Source of the DNA: Acanthamoeba sp. SK_2022b
Taxonomy: Eukaryota; Discosea; Longamoebia; Acanthamoebidae
Length of the DNA stretch: 31,214 nucleotides
Assembly (NCBI GenBank): GCA_027943245.1
Contig: JANDJZ010000700.1
Location: forward strand, 1 to 31,214
Direction: 5' to 3'
The translations under genes were made by a program, and so were the position numbers. Position 1 is the first letter of the stretch. Every line of letters begins with the position of its first letter. This document shows, in pieces, positions 1 to 7,093 of the stretch. Under the pieces are notes generated by a model. It had not been told where the DNA came from and ran no database searches. It saw only the letters and a program-made list of their open reading frames with translations.

Positions 1-973
1 CGAAACTGGTCTGCTTGTCCGTGTGGCCGATCATGTGCGGCGGCACGCCCAGGATCCGGGAGATCTCCTCCACGTTGAACAGGCGTGTGGCCAGGATCTC
101 GGCATCCTTGCTGTTGATGGACAGCTGCGCCGGCTCCAGGCCACCCGAGAGGATCAGCGGCCCACGGCCACCGTTCATGGCCCGCGCCAGCAGCGAGGCC
201 TTGAGGTCGCCCAGTTGCTTGTCGGAGAGCCGACCCGGCGCCTTGAGCGCATAGTCGATGTTCGCGCCACCGGCAAAGAACCGGCTGGTGTGCTCCTGGG
301 CGGCGATGGCCGCGCCGATGGCCTCGCGCCCGGCGAAGGTGATCGCACTGGGGCTGCGCAGGCCGTCAAATCCCAGGCTCGGGACGTGCAGCATGTCCGC
401 GCTGTCCAGCGTGTATGCCGGCCCGCCGTCCGAGGGGTTTATGCGGTACAGCACCTTGTCGCCCTTCTTGAACGGATCCACGCTCAGCGGATGGTGCGGC
501 TTGAGCGCGATGATCTTGGAGCTGCGCACGCTGGAGCGTACCAACTCGGCGAAGCCGTCCCCCTCGAAGAGCTTGGCGCTCATCAGGTACTCCCAGAACG
601 TGAAGGCGGACCAGACGCCACCCGCGTTCTCGTTGAGCAAGTACCAATAATCGTGGTCCACCTTCTCGCGCGTGTCTCGCTCATAGATCGAGATGGGCAG
701 CGAGGCGATGGCGCCCGCGACCAACGAGACAGCGGCATAGACCACCGATACGCGCATGGCCGTTTCCTTGGTGACGCGCACACCGGCCGCCGAGCGGCTC
801 GATGCGCCCAGCAGGTTTGCCAGCTCGCCCATGGACGTTCCGCTGCTGGTGACCTCGTTCTCGCCCAGCGCCACCAGGCCGGCGCGCTCTGCCGCACCAT
901 CGCGGCCCGCGATCCAGCCGGAAAGCACTCGGCTGCCGTGCTGGTGCGCGGTCATGTTGTACGTCTGTGTCAT
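1..973 (-). CDS. Phage portal protein, HK97 family (partial, runs off left edge)
   Basis: I translated this leftward frame by hand; it is open from the ATG at 971-973 to the window edge, about 324 residues. Portal proteins form the dodecameric ring at one capsid vertex through which DNA is packaged and the tail attaches. HK97-type features seen are an N-terminal stretch reading VSVVYAAVSLVAGAIASLP, a later FWEYLMSAKLFEGDGFAEL, DMLHVPSLGFDGLRSPSAI, and a C-terminal NVEEISRILGVPPHMIG, the standard signature of this family. The start overlaps the terminase stop (ATGA at 970-973) and has GGAG five bases upstream, which supports translational coupling. The last ~80-100 residues and the downstream protease/capsid genes should lie beyond the left edge. 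Family assignment is firm. Confidence 0.9.
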   Translation of the reverse strand, partial: MTQTYNMTAHQHGSRVLSGWIAGRDGAAERAGLVALGENEVTSSGTSMGELANLLGASSRSAAGVRVTKETAMRVSVVYAAVSLVAGAIASLPISIYERDTREKVDHDYWYLLNENAGGVWSAFTFWEYLMSAKLFEGDGFAELVRSSVRSSKIIALKPHHPLSVDPFKKGDKVLYRINPSDGGPAYTLDSADMLHVPSLGFDGLRSPSAITFAGREAIGAAIAAQEHTSRFFAGGANIDYALKAPGRLSDKQLGDLKASLLARAMNGGRGPLILSGGLEPAQLSINSKDAEILATRLFNVEEISRILGVPPHMIGHTDKQTSF

Positions 974-2682
974 CCCAGCTCCATTGAGTAGATCGCCGGG
1001 CCGGCCTTCGCCTCCGGGTTCAGGGCCATGAGATACACGGCATCGAAAAGAGCCATCAGCAGATCGATCTTGCCGACGCCGCTGGCCTGCTTGGTGATGG
1101 TCACGGCATTGCCTTGCATCACCGTCTTGGCGTTGCCCACGCACCAGGCCATGAGGGCGCTGCCGCCGTGCACCAGCTTCCTGGCAGCGACGTGGCGCTC
1201 TGCTGTCTTGATCGCGCCGTTGAGTTGGTAGCCCTGCGGGATGCCCACCACCTGATCAGCCTCCACAGGCCCCGGCTCGTCCTCTGTGCCCACCAGGGCG
1301 TCATAGATGGCGCCCAGGCCCAGGCGGTCCACGCCCACCTTGTCGAGGAGCCCCGTGTCCACGATCTGCTCCACGATCTGGACCACCTCCTCCACGTCCT
1401 GGCCGACCCGATCAACGAGCACCAGGTCGCCGGCCTTGATGAAGTCGCGGTACTTGGACTCCTCGGACTTGCGGCGCTCCAGGGCTATCGGATGGATCCA
1501 GCCGCGCCCCCAGGAGAGCCAGCGGCCTGCATCGATCTCACGCCCGACAACGGCCAGGCCCAACAAGTCATCTAGGCCGCCCCCGTCGATGCCGACCTCC
1601 ACCACCTCGCAGCGCTGCAGCAGCTCCTCCAGCGAGAACACCGGGATGGCAGCAGCCTCCCAGAAGTCAGCGCCAGCCCAGCGATCAGAGCGCAGGTTGA
1701 GCCCAATCTCGATGTTGAGGTGCTTGGCCAGGAACTTCTGGAACGTACCGTCGCGTTCGCCCTCGTACAGCTTGATCTGGTCTTGCAGCCACTCGGCACT
1801 GACCGACCGGCCCAGGTTCGGGTTCGTGATGTAGAAGTTCTCGGCCTGCATGTAGGCCTTGGACTCGACCATGGCTTTCGGGAACTCATACAGGATGCCC
1901 AGCGTCTTCGGGTCGTTGATCTTGCCGTCCCGCACGTCGCGCCAGTAATTGAGCTTGCGCTTGAATTCGCCGGCAGGCGGCTCGTCGGATTGCGTGGTCA
2001 GGAAAATGACCCACCCCTCATCGCGAGAGACCTGCCCGCCCAGCGCTTCCAGGAACATGGCCGCAGCATTGGAGCGCTTGCCAAACAGCCAGAGCTCGTC
2101 CACCAGAATCCGCCCCGACTTCTTTCCGGACACCGTGTCCGTGTCTGCCGCCACGACCTTCAGGCTGTTGCGGTTGACGCGATGGGTGATGGTGCGGACG
2201 TGATCCTGGATGTGGAACATCTCCGACAGCTCAGGATCGGCGCGCACCATGCCGGCAGCCGGCTTGAAACTGTTGTCGGCGACTTCCTTGGTCGGCGCGA
2301 GGATCAGGTGCTCCTCCTCGTCGCGCCAGCACAGGATCAGGGCCGTGAGCATGATGCCGGCCGCAATGGTGGACTTGGTGTTCTTCTTCGAGATCAGCAG
2401 CCCGTACTCGCGGATGAGCTGCTTGCCGGTCTCGGCATCGTAGCCGCCGAAGATGGACGCCACGAAGTCGAACACCCACGGCTCGGAGCACTCCCCGAAG
2501 TTCGGGCTGCGGTACTCCTCCAGTTCCTCGTCCCACACCGTCTTCGGCAGGTCAACGACCCGCAACTGCTTGAAGATGCCGAGCGCATGCTCTGCCTGCT
2601 CCGGGAAAATCGGCGCCGGAATGATGGAGCGGCCCTCTACCAGCCTGCTCTCCCAATCGACACAGGCTGTTGACCAGTCCAT
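970..2682 (-). CDS. Phage terminase large subunit (TerL)
   Basis: ATP-driven DNA packaging motor and headful/cos nuclease, 570 residues, a normal length for the Terminase_1 type. The N-terminal ATPase has a Walker A-like segment around residues 96-105 (LLISKKNTKST) followed by a hydrophobic helix, an LAPT-type adenine motif near 128-131, and a Walker B with catalytic glutamate, ILVDELW, at 192-198; LTTQSDEP near 228-235 fits motif III. The C-terminal RNase H-like nuclease has its acidic residues in GIDGGGLDDLLG (364-375), VDRLG (451-455) and a late DLLMALFDAV (540-549). A GAGG ribosome site precedes the ATG. It follows the small subunit with an 8-base gap and overlaps the portal start by four bases, the usual packaging cassette. 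Confidence 0.93.
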   Translation of the reverse strand: MDWSTACVDWESRLVEGRSIIPAPIFPEQAEHALGIFKQLRVVDLPKTVWDEELEEYRSPNFGECSEPWVFDFVASIFGGYDAETGKQLIREYGLLISKKNTKSTIAAGIMLTALILCWRDEEEHLILAPTKEVADNSFKPAAGMVRADPELSEMFHIQDHVRTITHRVNRNSLKVVAADTDTVSGKKSGRILVDELWLFGKRSNAAAMFLEALGGQVSRDEGWVIFLTTQSDEPPAGEFKRKLNYWRDVRDGKINDPKTLGILYEFPKAMVESKAYMQAENFYITNPNLGRSVSAEWLQDQIKLYEGERDGTFQKFLAKHLNIEIGLNLRSDRWAGADFWEAAAIPVFSLEELLQRCEVVEVGIDGGGLDDLLGLAVVGREIDAGRWLSWGRGWIHPIALERRKSEESKYRDFIKAGDLVLVDRVGQDVEEVVQIVEQIVDTGLLDKVGVDRLGLGAIYDALVGTEDEPGPVEADQVVGIPQGYQLNGAIKTAERHVAARKLVHGGSALMAWCVGNAKTVMQGNAVTITKQASGVGKIDLLMALFDAVYLMALNPEAKAGPAIYSMELG

Positions 2683-2690
2683 CCATCACC

Positions 2691-3098
2691 TCACAGTTTC
2701 TTGCCTCCTGCTGCCACCAACTTCGGCGGCGTGGCAGCTGAGAATCGGCTCGCCACCCTCTTGGCGGCTGCTGCCTGCTCCTCCTTCTTCCCGCCGTCGC
2801 CCTTCTTTGTGTGCGTGTACTGCACTGCGGCGATGGCAGCCCGGATCTGCCCCGCTGTCGCATCGACCCGGCCCAGGGCAATGTCCTGCAGCAGGGTGAG
2901 CATGTCGCGCTCAGGGATCTCTACCGCCTTAGCCCGCGAGCACTTCAGCGCACCGCCCTGGGCTTGGGGCTCAAGCTCGACCTGAACGGCCGAGACATTT
3001 GCTGATTCTTTGGGTGCGGCCTTCTTGCGGCCAGCTCCTGCGCGAGCGCCGCCAGAGTTGGCGCGCGGGCCGCCACTCTTGCCTTTGACGCCTGCCAT
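2691..3098 (-). CDS. Phage terminase small subunit (TerS)
   Basis: 135-residue basic protein, probably the DNA-recognition subunit of the packaging terminase. The N-terminus is a Gly/Arg/Lys-rich tail (MAGVKGKSGGPRANSGG, then GRKKA), typical of small subunits encoded beside this TerL type. It is followed by a helical region (residues ~64-95) and a lysine/alanine-rich C-terminus. AGGA lies eight bases upstream of the ATG. Position directly upstream of TerL is the strongest argument; the sequence itself is only moderately diagnostic, so a homology search should confirm it. Confidence 0.75.
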   Translation of the reverse strand: MAGVKGKSGGPRANSGGARAGAGRKKAAPKESANVSAVQVELEPQAQGGALKCSRAKAVEIPERDMLTLLQDIALGRVDATAGQIRAAIAAVQYTHTKKGDGGKKEEQAAAAKRVASRFSAATPPKLVAAGGKKL

Positions 3099-3239
3099 TT
3101 GCTGATTCCTAAATCAAAAAGGGGGGAATTTTCTGCGCGTGCGGAACAGGGCGGTATCCAGGGCCGAGGCCCTCAGCCTTTGGACCCACCCCCTCCCCTC
3201 GGCTGCCCCGACGATGCCTCTGGCTCGCGTCAGACGGGC

Positions 3240-3458
3240 TCAGGCTGCGTTCGCGCCGAGCCGGGATTGCTCCAGCGCCTGCAGCAGCTTCTGCACCTCC
3301 TGGACGCTCTGCTGACATTCGATGGTCGCGCCGGGCATCGTCACGATGTGCGACCGGATGCCATGCCACTGGCAGGAGGTCGAGGCCTCGCTCACGCGGA
3401 CGATACCGTCGGGGTTGAGCAGGTGCCTGCGGCCATTGATGTCCGTGACTTCGATCAT
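3240..3458 (-). CDS. Small late-operon protein, FlbD-like fold pattern
   Basis: 72 residues starting MIEVTDINGRRHLLNPDGIV. The short beta-rich pattern (M-I-x-V-T-x-x-N-G, then LNPDxI, then a final Val-Gln-Glu-Val helix) resembles the FlbD-like family of small proteins found in flagellar operons and in many phages. Molecular function is unknown. The frame is open further upstream, but the ATG at 3456-3458 overlaps the stop of the preceding gene as ATGA, which fixes this start. It lies between a small membrane protein and the terminase small subunit. Confidence 0.65.
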   Translation of the reverse strand: MIEVTDINGRRHLLNPDGIVRVSEASTSCQWHGIRSHIVTMPGATIECQQSVQEVQKLLQALEQSRLGANAA

Positions 3459-3796
3459 TGCTTGCGCTCCTGCTGTTGGCGCTCCTGCCGCAGTTGGCGA
3501 GTGCCTGCGCCCAACGCCCATGCGATCAGAAGGCCGATGCCCATCACCCAATGGCCAAACCAAACCGCGCCCATCACCAGGCCGATGCTCAGCACGTTGT
3601 CCACTGCGGAGGGGAGCGCATAGGCGCGCTCGGGAAAACGATCCGTCCTGCGCACGTTGAGCAGGTTGGACAGCACCAGCACGCCGACCACAAAGGCCAG
3701 CAGATTGCCGGCTCCTTCAACGCCATCACCCACCCAGGCCCACAGCAGCCCATACATGCCGGCGTACAGCGCCAGCTGCGTGATTGCGGCCCTCAT
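3455..3796 (-). CDS. Small integral membrane protein of the late operon
   Basis: 113 residues with three or four predicted membrane segments: about 5-22 (ALYAGMYGLLWAWVG), 30-47 (GNLLAFVVGVLVLSNLL) and a long hydrophobic region 66-98, with a positively charged tail (RQLRQERQQQERKQ). A holin-like role is possible because of the size, topology and late-operon place, but there is no adjacent endolysin, so this is only a suggestion. The gene overlaps its neighbours by ATGA at both ends (3793-3796 and 3455-3458), which implies tight translational coupling. Confidence 0.7.
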   Translation of the reverse strand: MRAAITQLALYAGMYGLLWAWVGDGVEGAGNLLAFVVGVLVLSNLLNVRRTDRFPERAYALPSAVDNVLSIGLVMGAVWFGHWVMGIGLLIAWALGAGTRQLRQERQQQERKQ

Positions 3797-4122
3797 GCTG
3801 CGCCACCATCCACCACGGTTCGCATGGCGGGCGAGCCTGCATCGGCTTGCCGGGCATCGGAGGCGCCTATCGCGGCCAGGTGGTCTGCCAAGGTCTCGGC
3901 CTCGGATTCCGTGTACTCCTGCGCCAGCGCACGCTCCACCCTGCAGGCAGCCTCGCGAAGGATGATCTTGACGGCTGCGCTCTTGGTGGCCGTGAAGGGC
4001 TCCATCAGCTGGACCAAAGCTGCCGCCTGCTCCTTCGCCCTCTTGTTGGCCGCTGCCTCGATGCGTCCAGCCAGGGTGCGCATGAAGACCGACCTCGCGT
4101 CCTTGCTCAATTCCATGTCCAT
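3793..4122 (-). CDS. Hypothetical helical late-operon protein
   Basis: 109 residues from MDMELSKDARSVFMRTLAGR. Mostly alpha-helical and Ala/Glu-rich, with no recognisable domain, signal peptide or membrane segment. The frame is open upstream, but AGGAG seven bases before the ATG at 4120-4122 decides this start and removes an implausible Pro/Arg-rich extension. It couples by ATGA to the membrane protein gene downstream and follows the Ogr-like gene by ten bases. Confidence 0.65.
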   Translation of the reverse strand: MDMELSKDARSVFMRTLAGRIEAAANKRAKEQAAALVQLMEPFTATKSAAVKIILREAACRVERALAQEYTESEAETLADHLAAIGASDARQADAGSPAMRTVVDGGAA

Positions 4123-4132
4123 ACTTCGCTCC

Positions 4133-4450
4133 TCAGTGGCGGGCCTCGGTGCCCTGGTGCGCGGTGGCGGCGGGCGCGGCGTGGGCGCCAGGCTGGTACT
4201 GCGACGACGGCATGGCATCGAGCTGGGTCTGCAGCAGCTTGCGCTTGATGTGCGTGCTCATCGGCAGGACCACGGCAGGGTTCGGGATGGCGCTGGGGCT
4301 GATGGTGCGGTTGATCTCGGTGACCGCCGAGAACACATGGCCGCACTCGAAGTTCCGGCACTGGAAGATGGTCTCGCGGCTGGTGTTGGTCAGCTGCAGG
4401 CTGGTCCGGGTGTATGCATGCTCTTGGCAGTGGGGGCACATCATTCGCAT
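4133..4450 (-). CDS. Ogr/Delta-type zinc-binding late transcription activator
   Basis: 105 residues. The N-terminal part matches the Ogr/Delta family of P2/P4-like phages: CPHC (Cys5, Cys8), RTSLQLT, then FQCRNFECGHVF (Cys31, Cys36), forming one four-cysteine zinc site. In P2 such proteins bind upstream of late promoters and recruit RNA polymerase through its alpha subunit; that role is inferred here. After residue ~50 the chain has INRTISPSAIPNP, as in the family, then an unusual Ala/His/Gln-rich tail. AAGGAG lies 9 bases before the ATG at 4448-4450, so a longer in-frame start at 4489 is not needed. Its presence inside a terminase operon that also seems to be served by a Q-like protein is uncommon. 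Confidence 0.75.
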   Translation of the reverse strand: MRMMCPHCQEHAYTRTSLQLTNTSRETIFQCRNFECGHVFSAVTEINRTISPSAIPNPAVVLPMSTHIKRKLLQTQLDAMPSSQYQPGAHAAPAATAHQGTEARH

Positions 4451-4452
4451 CG

Positions 4453-4701
4453 TCAGCACTCCTTGCGCTCGCGGCGCTCTGTGGGACATGTAGGGGCCGC
4501 GATATGCGGCACGACAACAGGGGTCGGGGTTGCTCGGGTCGGCTTCGGTGCGGCCGGCGCGGGGCGGACTGCGGGTGCAGGCCTGGCTGGCGGCACCACG
4601 ATCACCGGACGGGCCGGGATGACCACGACAGGGGCAGCCTGGGCCAGGGAGTGGATCGCAGCGCCAGCAAGCACAGCAGCCGTCATTCGGATGGATCGCA
4701 T
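4453..4701 (-). CDS. Small exported proline-rich protein
   Basis: 82 residues: MRSIRM, a hydrophobic stretch TAAVLAGAAIHSLAQAA with a likely signal-peptidase site after AQA (about residue 23), then a Pro/Val/Ala-rich mature part (VVVIPARPVIVVPPARPAP) and a charged C-terminus ending in cysteine. Periplasmic location is likely. Function is unknown; a small lysis accessory or envelope-modifying protein would fit the place in the late operon. GAAGGA six bases before the ATG at 4699-4701 favours this start; an ATG two codons upstream (4707) is the alternative. The stop lies two bases before the Ogr-like start. Confidence 0.6.
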   Translation of the reverse strand: MRSIRMTAAVLAGAAIHSLAQAAPVVVIPARPVIVVPPARPAPAVRPAPAAPKPTRATPTPVVVPHIAAPTCPTERRERKEC

Positions 4702-4711
4702 GGTCATTCCT

Positions 4712-5077
4712 TCAAAGCTGGGCTCGTAGCGCCGCCTCTCGCGCCGTCTTCTCGACGTGGCAGCCGCGCTTATTGCCCTCTGCGTCGTAGCTGACACATA
4801 GGCACTGCCTGTTGTCGTCGGCGTCCTCGCCGCCCTGCCACAACGGGACGATGTGATCCAGCTCAAAGGGTCGGGACGTGCCGGGCGTGATGTCGATCAG
4901 CTCGCCGCAGCAGGCACAACGGGGGCCATCCCGCAGCCAGATCCTCAGCCGGGCCTCCTGCCTGGACCGCCCTCGTGCTCGGCCCGTGGCGCCCAGGCGC
5001 GGGGCCTGCTGCAGCTTGCGGGAGTCGGCCTTCTGGATCCGCAGCGGCAGCGCGCTGATGCGTGGTCGCTGAGCCAT
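4712..5077 (-). CDS. HNH endonuclease of the packaging region
   Basis: 121 residues. A basic N-terminus (residues 1-45) precedes an HNH nuclease: a Cys54-x2-Cys57 zinc pair, FELDHIVPLWQGG (catalytic Asp74-His75), Asn89 and a second zinc pair near Cys94 and Cys106, then CHVEKT with His107 and Lys110. HNH proteins encoded beside terminase genes cooperate with TerL in cos cleavage and morphogenesis in HK97-like phages, and that is the likely role here. The start has no strong ribosome site, so an internal start cannot be excluded. Confidence 0.85.
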   Translation of the reverse strand: MAQRPRISALPLRIQKADSRKLQQAPRLGATGRARGRSRQEARLRIWLRDGPRCACCGELIDITPGTSRPFELDHIVPLWQGGEDADDNRQCLCVSYDAEGNKRGCHVEKTAREAALRAQL

Positions 5078-5086
5078 GGCAGCACT

Positions 5087-5344
5087 TCAGCGGATCTCGC
5101 GGCCGATCTGGATGCGGAAATAGGGCTCGCGGCCCAGCATCGAGAGCGTCAGGCCTGCGAGCCAGTGACCCAGTGAGATCAGGTACTCGGCCGGACCCCA
5201 CTTCGCAGCCACCATCGGCCCCTTGGCGTCCGTCTCACCCACCCAGCAGGGGATGCCGTACATCGCGCCATGGTTCGTGAAGCCCAGCGCCAGCGCCTGC
5301 TGTCTGGTCATGTAGTCGAGGAGTTTGGCGATGCGCTCTTTCAT
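5087..5344 (-). CDS. Hypothetical phage protein
   Basis: 85 residues, MKERIAKLLDYMTRQQALALG at the start, with a Trp/Gly-rich middle (CWVGETDAKGPMVAAKWGP) and a mildly hydrophobic segment near 55-72. I do not recognise a family. It lies tightly between the HNH gene and the upstream late-operon gene (two-base gap at 5345-5346), so it is very probably translated as part of that operon. Confidence 0.6.
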   Translation of the reverse strand: MKERIAKLLDYMTRQQALALGFTNHGAMYGIPCWVGETDAKGPMVAAKWGPAEYLISLGHWLAGLTLSMLGREPYFRIQIGREIR

Positions 5345-5346
5345 CG

Positions 5347-5664
5347 TCAGCCCTTCGCCACGCCCTCGGACTTGAGGGCGTTGAACTCATCTCGGCTCAC
5401 CTTGCGCTCCACGATCTCGGAAGCAACGAAGCTGAGATCCACGACGCCGGCCAGCATTCCACCGTCGCGCGGTGTTTCGAGCCTCAGCACCTGGCCGAGG
5501 CGGTGGCCGTTCACGAAGATCAGACGGTGGACACCATCGTGGAGTATCTCCACCTTCTGGCCCAAGTCAGGCGCCAGCACATGAGGCCGCGCCGGGATGA
5601 TTCGCTCCACGTCATCTTCGAGATGGCGGTAAACAACGCCTTCAGCTTGTTCAGTCTGGGACAT
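5347..5664 (-). CDS. Hypothetical phage protein, first gene of this late block
   Basis: 105 residues from MSQTEQAEGVVYRHLEDDVE. It contains an alternating beta-like stretch (KVEILHDGVHRLIFVNGHRLGQVLRLE) and a charged C-terminus; no family recognised. The ATG at 5662-5664 has GGAG six bases upstream and is preferred; in-frame ATGs at 5676 and 5745 lie beyond a nine-base G run (5679-5687) and would add a cysteine-rich extension. It is the first leftward gene after the rightward passenger genes. Confidence 0.6.
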   Translation of the reverse strand: MSQTEQAEGVVYRHLEDDVERIIPARPHVLAPDLGQKVEILHDGVHRLIFVNGHRLGQVLRLETPRDGGMLAGVVDLSFVASEIVERKVSRDEFNALKSEGVAKG

Positions 5665-5795
5665 GTGGATCTCCATTAGGGGGGGGGTAGGTGCCGCCAC
5701 GCAGGCCTTGCACCCCATGCGCAATGCATGCTTTGCCGGGTGCACCTGGTGGCGGCGGAAACGATAAATGGCTCACGCGCAGTACGATGAGCACC

Positions 5796-5811
5796 GGCTT
5801 CAATTGAAGCC
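5796..5811. promoter_or_regulatory. Perfect 16-bp palindrome, candidate operator
   Basis: GGCTTCAATTGAAGCC is a perfect palindrome 25 bases upstream of the zinc-ribbon gene start at 5837. It has no following T-run, so a dimer-binding operator is more likely than a terminator. Confidence 0.45.
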
Positions 5812-5836
5812 TCTAATCTCAACAGAGGAGAGCGCT

Positions 5837-6046
5837 ATGGCTGCCAAAGAAACCGTTCGATACGGTCTAGAGTGCAAGGACTGCGGGCAAAAGGGGGAAG
5901 TCACTGTCACTGAGAACAATCACCCTTATATGACCAACATCGGTCTATCAGTAAAAAGCGTGGATGGAGAGTTCTCAGCCACAAAGCATGGCGACAGCGA
6001 GATCGCGGTCACCTGCTTGAAGTGCCAAGCCTCCTACGTTTTCTAG
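5837..6046 (+). CDS. Small zinc-ribbon-like protein, probable passenger gene
   Basis: 69 residues, MAAKETVRYGLECKDCGQKG. Two CxxC knuckles (CKDC near residues 13-16 and CLKC near 60-63) flank a beta-rich core, a one-zinc ribbon arrangement. The role is unknown; transcription or nucleic-acid binding is possible. GAGGAG lies 6-8 bases before the ATG at 5837 and decides the start over an in-frame ATG at 5768. The gene runs against the surrounding late genes, is less GC-rich than they are, and has its own palindrome upstream, all features of a lysogenic-conversion (moron) gene. Confidence 0.65.
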   Translation: MAAKETVRYGLECKDCGQKGEVTVTENNHPYMTNIGLSVKSVDGEFSATKHGDSEIAVTCLKCQASYVF

Positions 6047-6054
6047 ATACAGGG

Positions 6055-6103
6055 CCCTCCTGGCATACGATGGGAGCTTCCACACAACCCATAGCCAGGA
6101 GGG
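6055..6103 (+). promoter_or_regulatory. Hairpin covering the ribosome site of the next gene
   Basis: CCCTCCTGGC (6055-6064) and GCCAGGAGGG (6094-6103) are perfect 10-base complements, with a second stem ATGGG/CCCAT (6070-6074, 6088-6092) inside. The AGGAGG ribosome site of the gene starting at 6111 (6097-6102) is completely inside the outer stem. There is no T-run, so this looks like translational control rather than termination. Confidence 0.55.
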
Positions 6104-6110
6104 CGAAACC

Positions 6111-6395
6111 ATGTCTGACACCTACACTCACGAAGAACGTCTCGCAGCTCGTGTATCCATGCATGAATTTCTGTTGGAGCAATTGTTTGCCAACAGATTT
6201 CTTCAAGGAGCTGAGCCTGAGGCAAGCTGGGAGACCTTCAGCAATGGCTTCATTGAAAAGATGAAGACGCCATGGTCACGCGAAAGCATTACTACAGAAG
6301 AGCAGAAGCAGATTTTTGAGCGCCAGCGCGCCCTCGGCGTGGAATTGGCGGAACGATTTGCAGAGAAGGTCGCTCAGCGCATTGCTCGTCCGTGA
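6111..6395 (+). CDS. Small helical protein, probable passenger gene
   Basis: 94 residues, MSDTYTHEERLAARVSMHEF, strongly alpha-helical and acidic at the start with a basic C-terminus (AEKVAQRIARP). No domain recognised. AGGAGG lies eight bases before the ATG but is buried in a perfect hairpin, so translation is probably conditional. It follows the zinc-ribbon gene by 64 bases in the same direction and is probably co-transcribed with it. Confidence 0.6.
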   Translation: MSDTYTHEERLAARVSMHEFLLEQLFANRFLQGAEPEASWETFSNGFIEKMKTPWSRESITTEEQKQIFERQRALGVELAERFAEKVAQRIARP

Positions 6396-6494
6396 TCAAA
6401 CAGTAGCAACACTCAGGGCCCAGGCCTCCAAGCAGCGAAAGCGAACCTTGGAGGTCTTGGGCATCTGACTCCCTCTGCTCTCCGCAAACTTCAT
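6396..6494 (-). CDS. Possible 32-residue peptide
   Basis: A leftward frame beginning MKFAESRGSQMPKTSKVRFR ends exactly one base from the stop of the convergent gene. An internal ATG at 6464 has GAGGGAG four bases upstream and would give a 22-residue basic peptide. There is no homology argument; an overlapping frame starting at 6510 with a GGAGG site is an alternative. Confidence 0.22.
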   Translation of the reverse strand: MKFAESRGSQMPKTSKVRFRCLEAWALSVATV

Positions 6495-6528
6495 CAAGCG
6501 AAACGCTCATAGCACCTCCAGAAACAGG

Positions 6529-6550
6529 AAAGGCCCGGCGATACCGAGCC
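6529..6550 (-). terminator. Leftward hairpin with short T-run
   Basis: Read leftward: GGCTCGG, loop of five, CCGGGCC (one T-G wobble), then TTT. It is one of three leftward terminator-like hairpins between 6529 and 6966. Confidence 0.4.
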
Positions 6551-6696
6551 CATGTGTAGGTCGCCCCTTCGGACTTATGGCCAATGCCACAAGGGGAATG
6601 CCGTTCGCGAACTATCCAGCGCCGCTGCGCATGCGGAGGAGTGCCCGCCCCATCAACCCACTCAGGGGCGGCCCCGGCTGGATCGGGGAGCAAACG

Positions 6697-6727
6697 AAAA
6701 AGCCCCGACCGCGTGAACAGTCAGGGC
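6697..6727 (-). terminator. Leftward terminator hairpin
   Basis: Stem GCCC-GAC / GTC-GGGC with one C-A mismatch and a GCG-TGAAC loop, followed leftward by TTTTT (complement of 6697-6701). It resembles the hairpins at 6936-6966 and 17956-17987. Confidence 0.55.
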
Positions 6728-6935
6728 TTCAAAAAAGGTGCAGTCCGTGTTTGGCCTCGGCGGCTTAAGGCGACTTCCGCTCAATCCCGTGCGGGGCCAG
6801 CATCGGCAACTCCCATCAAGTGGGCGCGGATGAAGGTCCGGCAGGGGCATGCATCTTCCACCACCACGTCTCGCCCTGAACGGACTGCGAAGCCATCATA
6901 CCCAATGGTCCGCTCCAGAGGCTAGGGAGCCAACG

Positions 6936-6966
6936 AAAAAGCCCGCAAGGCGCGAACCGTGCGGGC
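6936..6966 (-). terminator. Leftward terminator hairpin
   Basis: Perfect 7-bp stem GCCCGCA / TGCGGGC (6941-6947, 6960-6966) followed leftward by TTTTT. This is the strongest terminator of the cluster. Confidence 0.65.
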
Positions 6967-7093
6967 TTGTGATCTGTAGCAGCACCCCATGTCGATGCTC
7001 GTTTGAGCAGATGGCGTAGCACCACCTCCGTCCAGGGATGCCACGATTCCTATGCGTCTTCGCTCAATCGATAGGGCGAACGATACCTGAAAA

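Larger units (their letters stand above)
6495..7093. other. Leader-like region without a confident gene
   Basis: About 600 bases downstream (leftward) of the 138-residue gene. It holds three leftward terminator-like hairpins and only tiny candidate frames, such as a 27-residue leftward frame from about 6899 containing GETWWWKMHAP. A transcribed leader for late genes is a reasonable reading given the nearby Q-like gene, but I see no clear promoter. Confidence 0.4.

Noticed and set aside
23..991. Long rightward open frame at the left edge
   Set aside because: It is antisense to the portal gene, whose hand translation shows clear family motifs; the rightward product is Arg/His-rich and lacks character.
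5679..5687. Nine-base G run considered as a phase-variable tract
   Set aside because: It lies upstream of the best start codon (5664), so length changes would not alter the reading frame of that gene.
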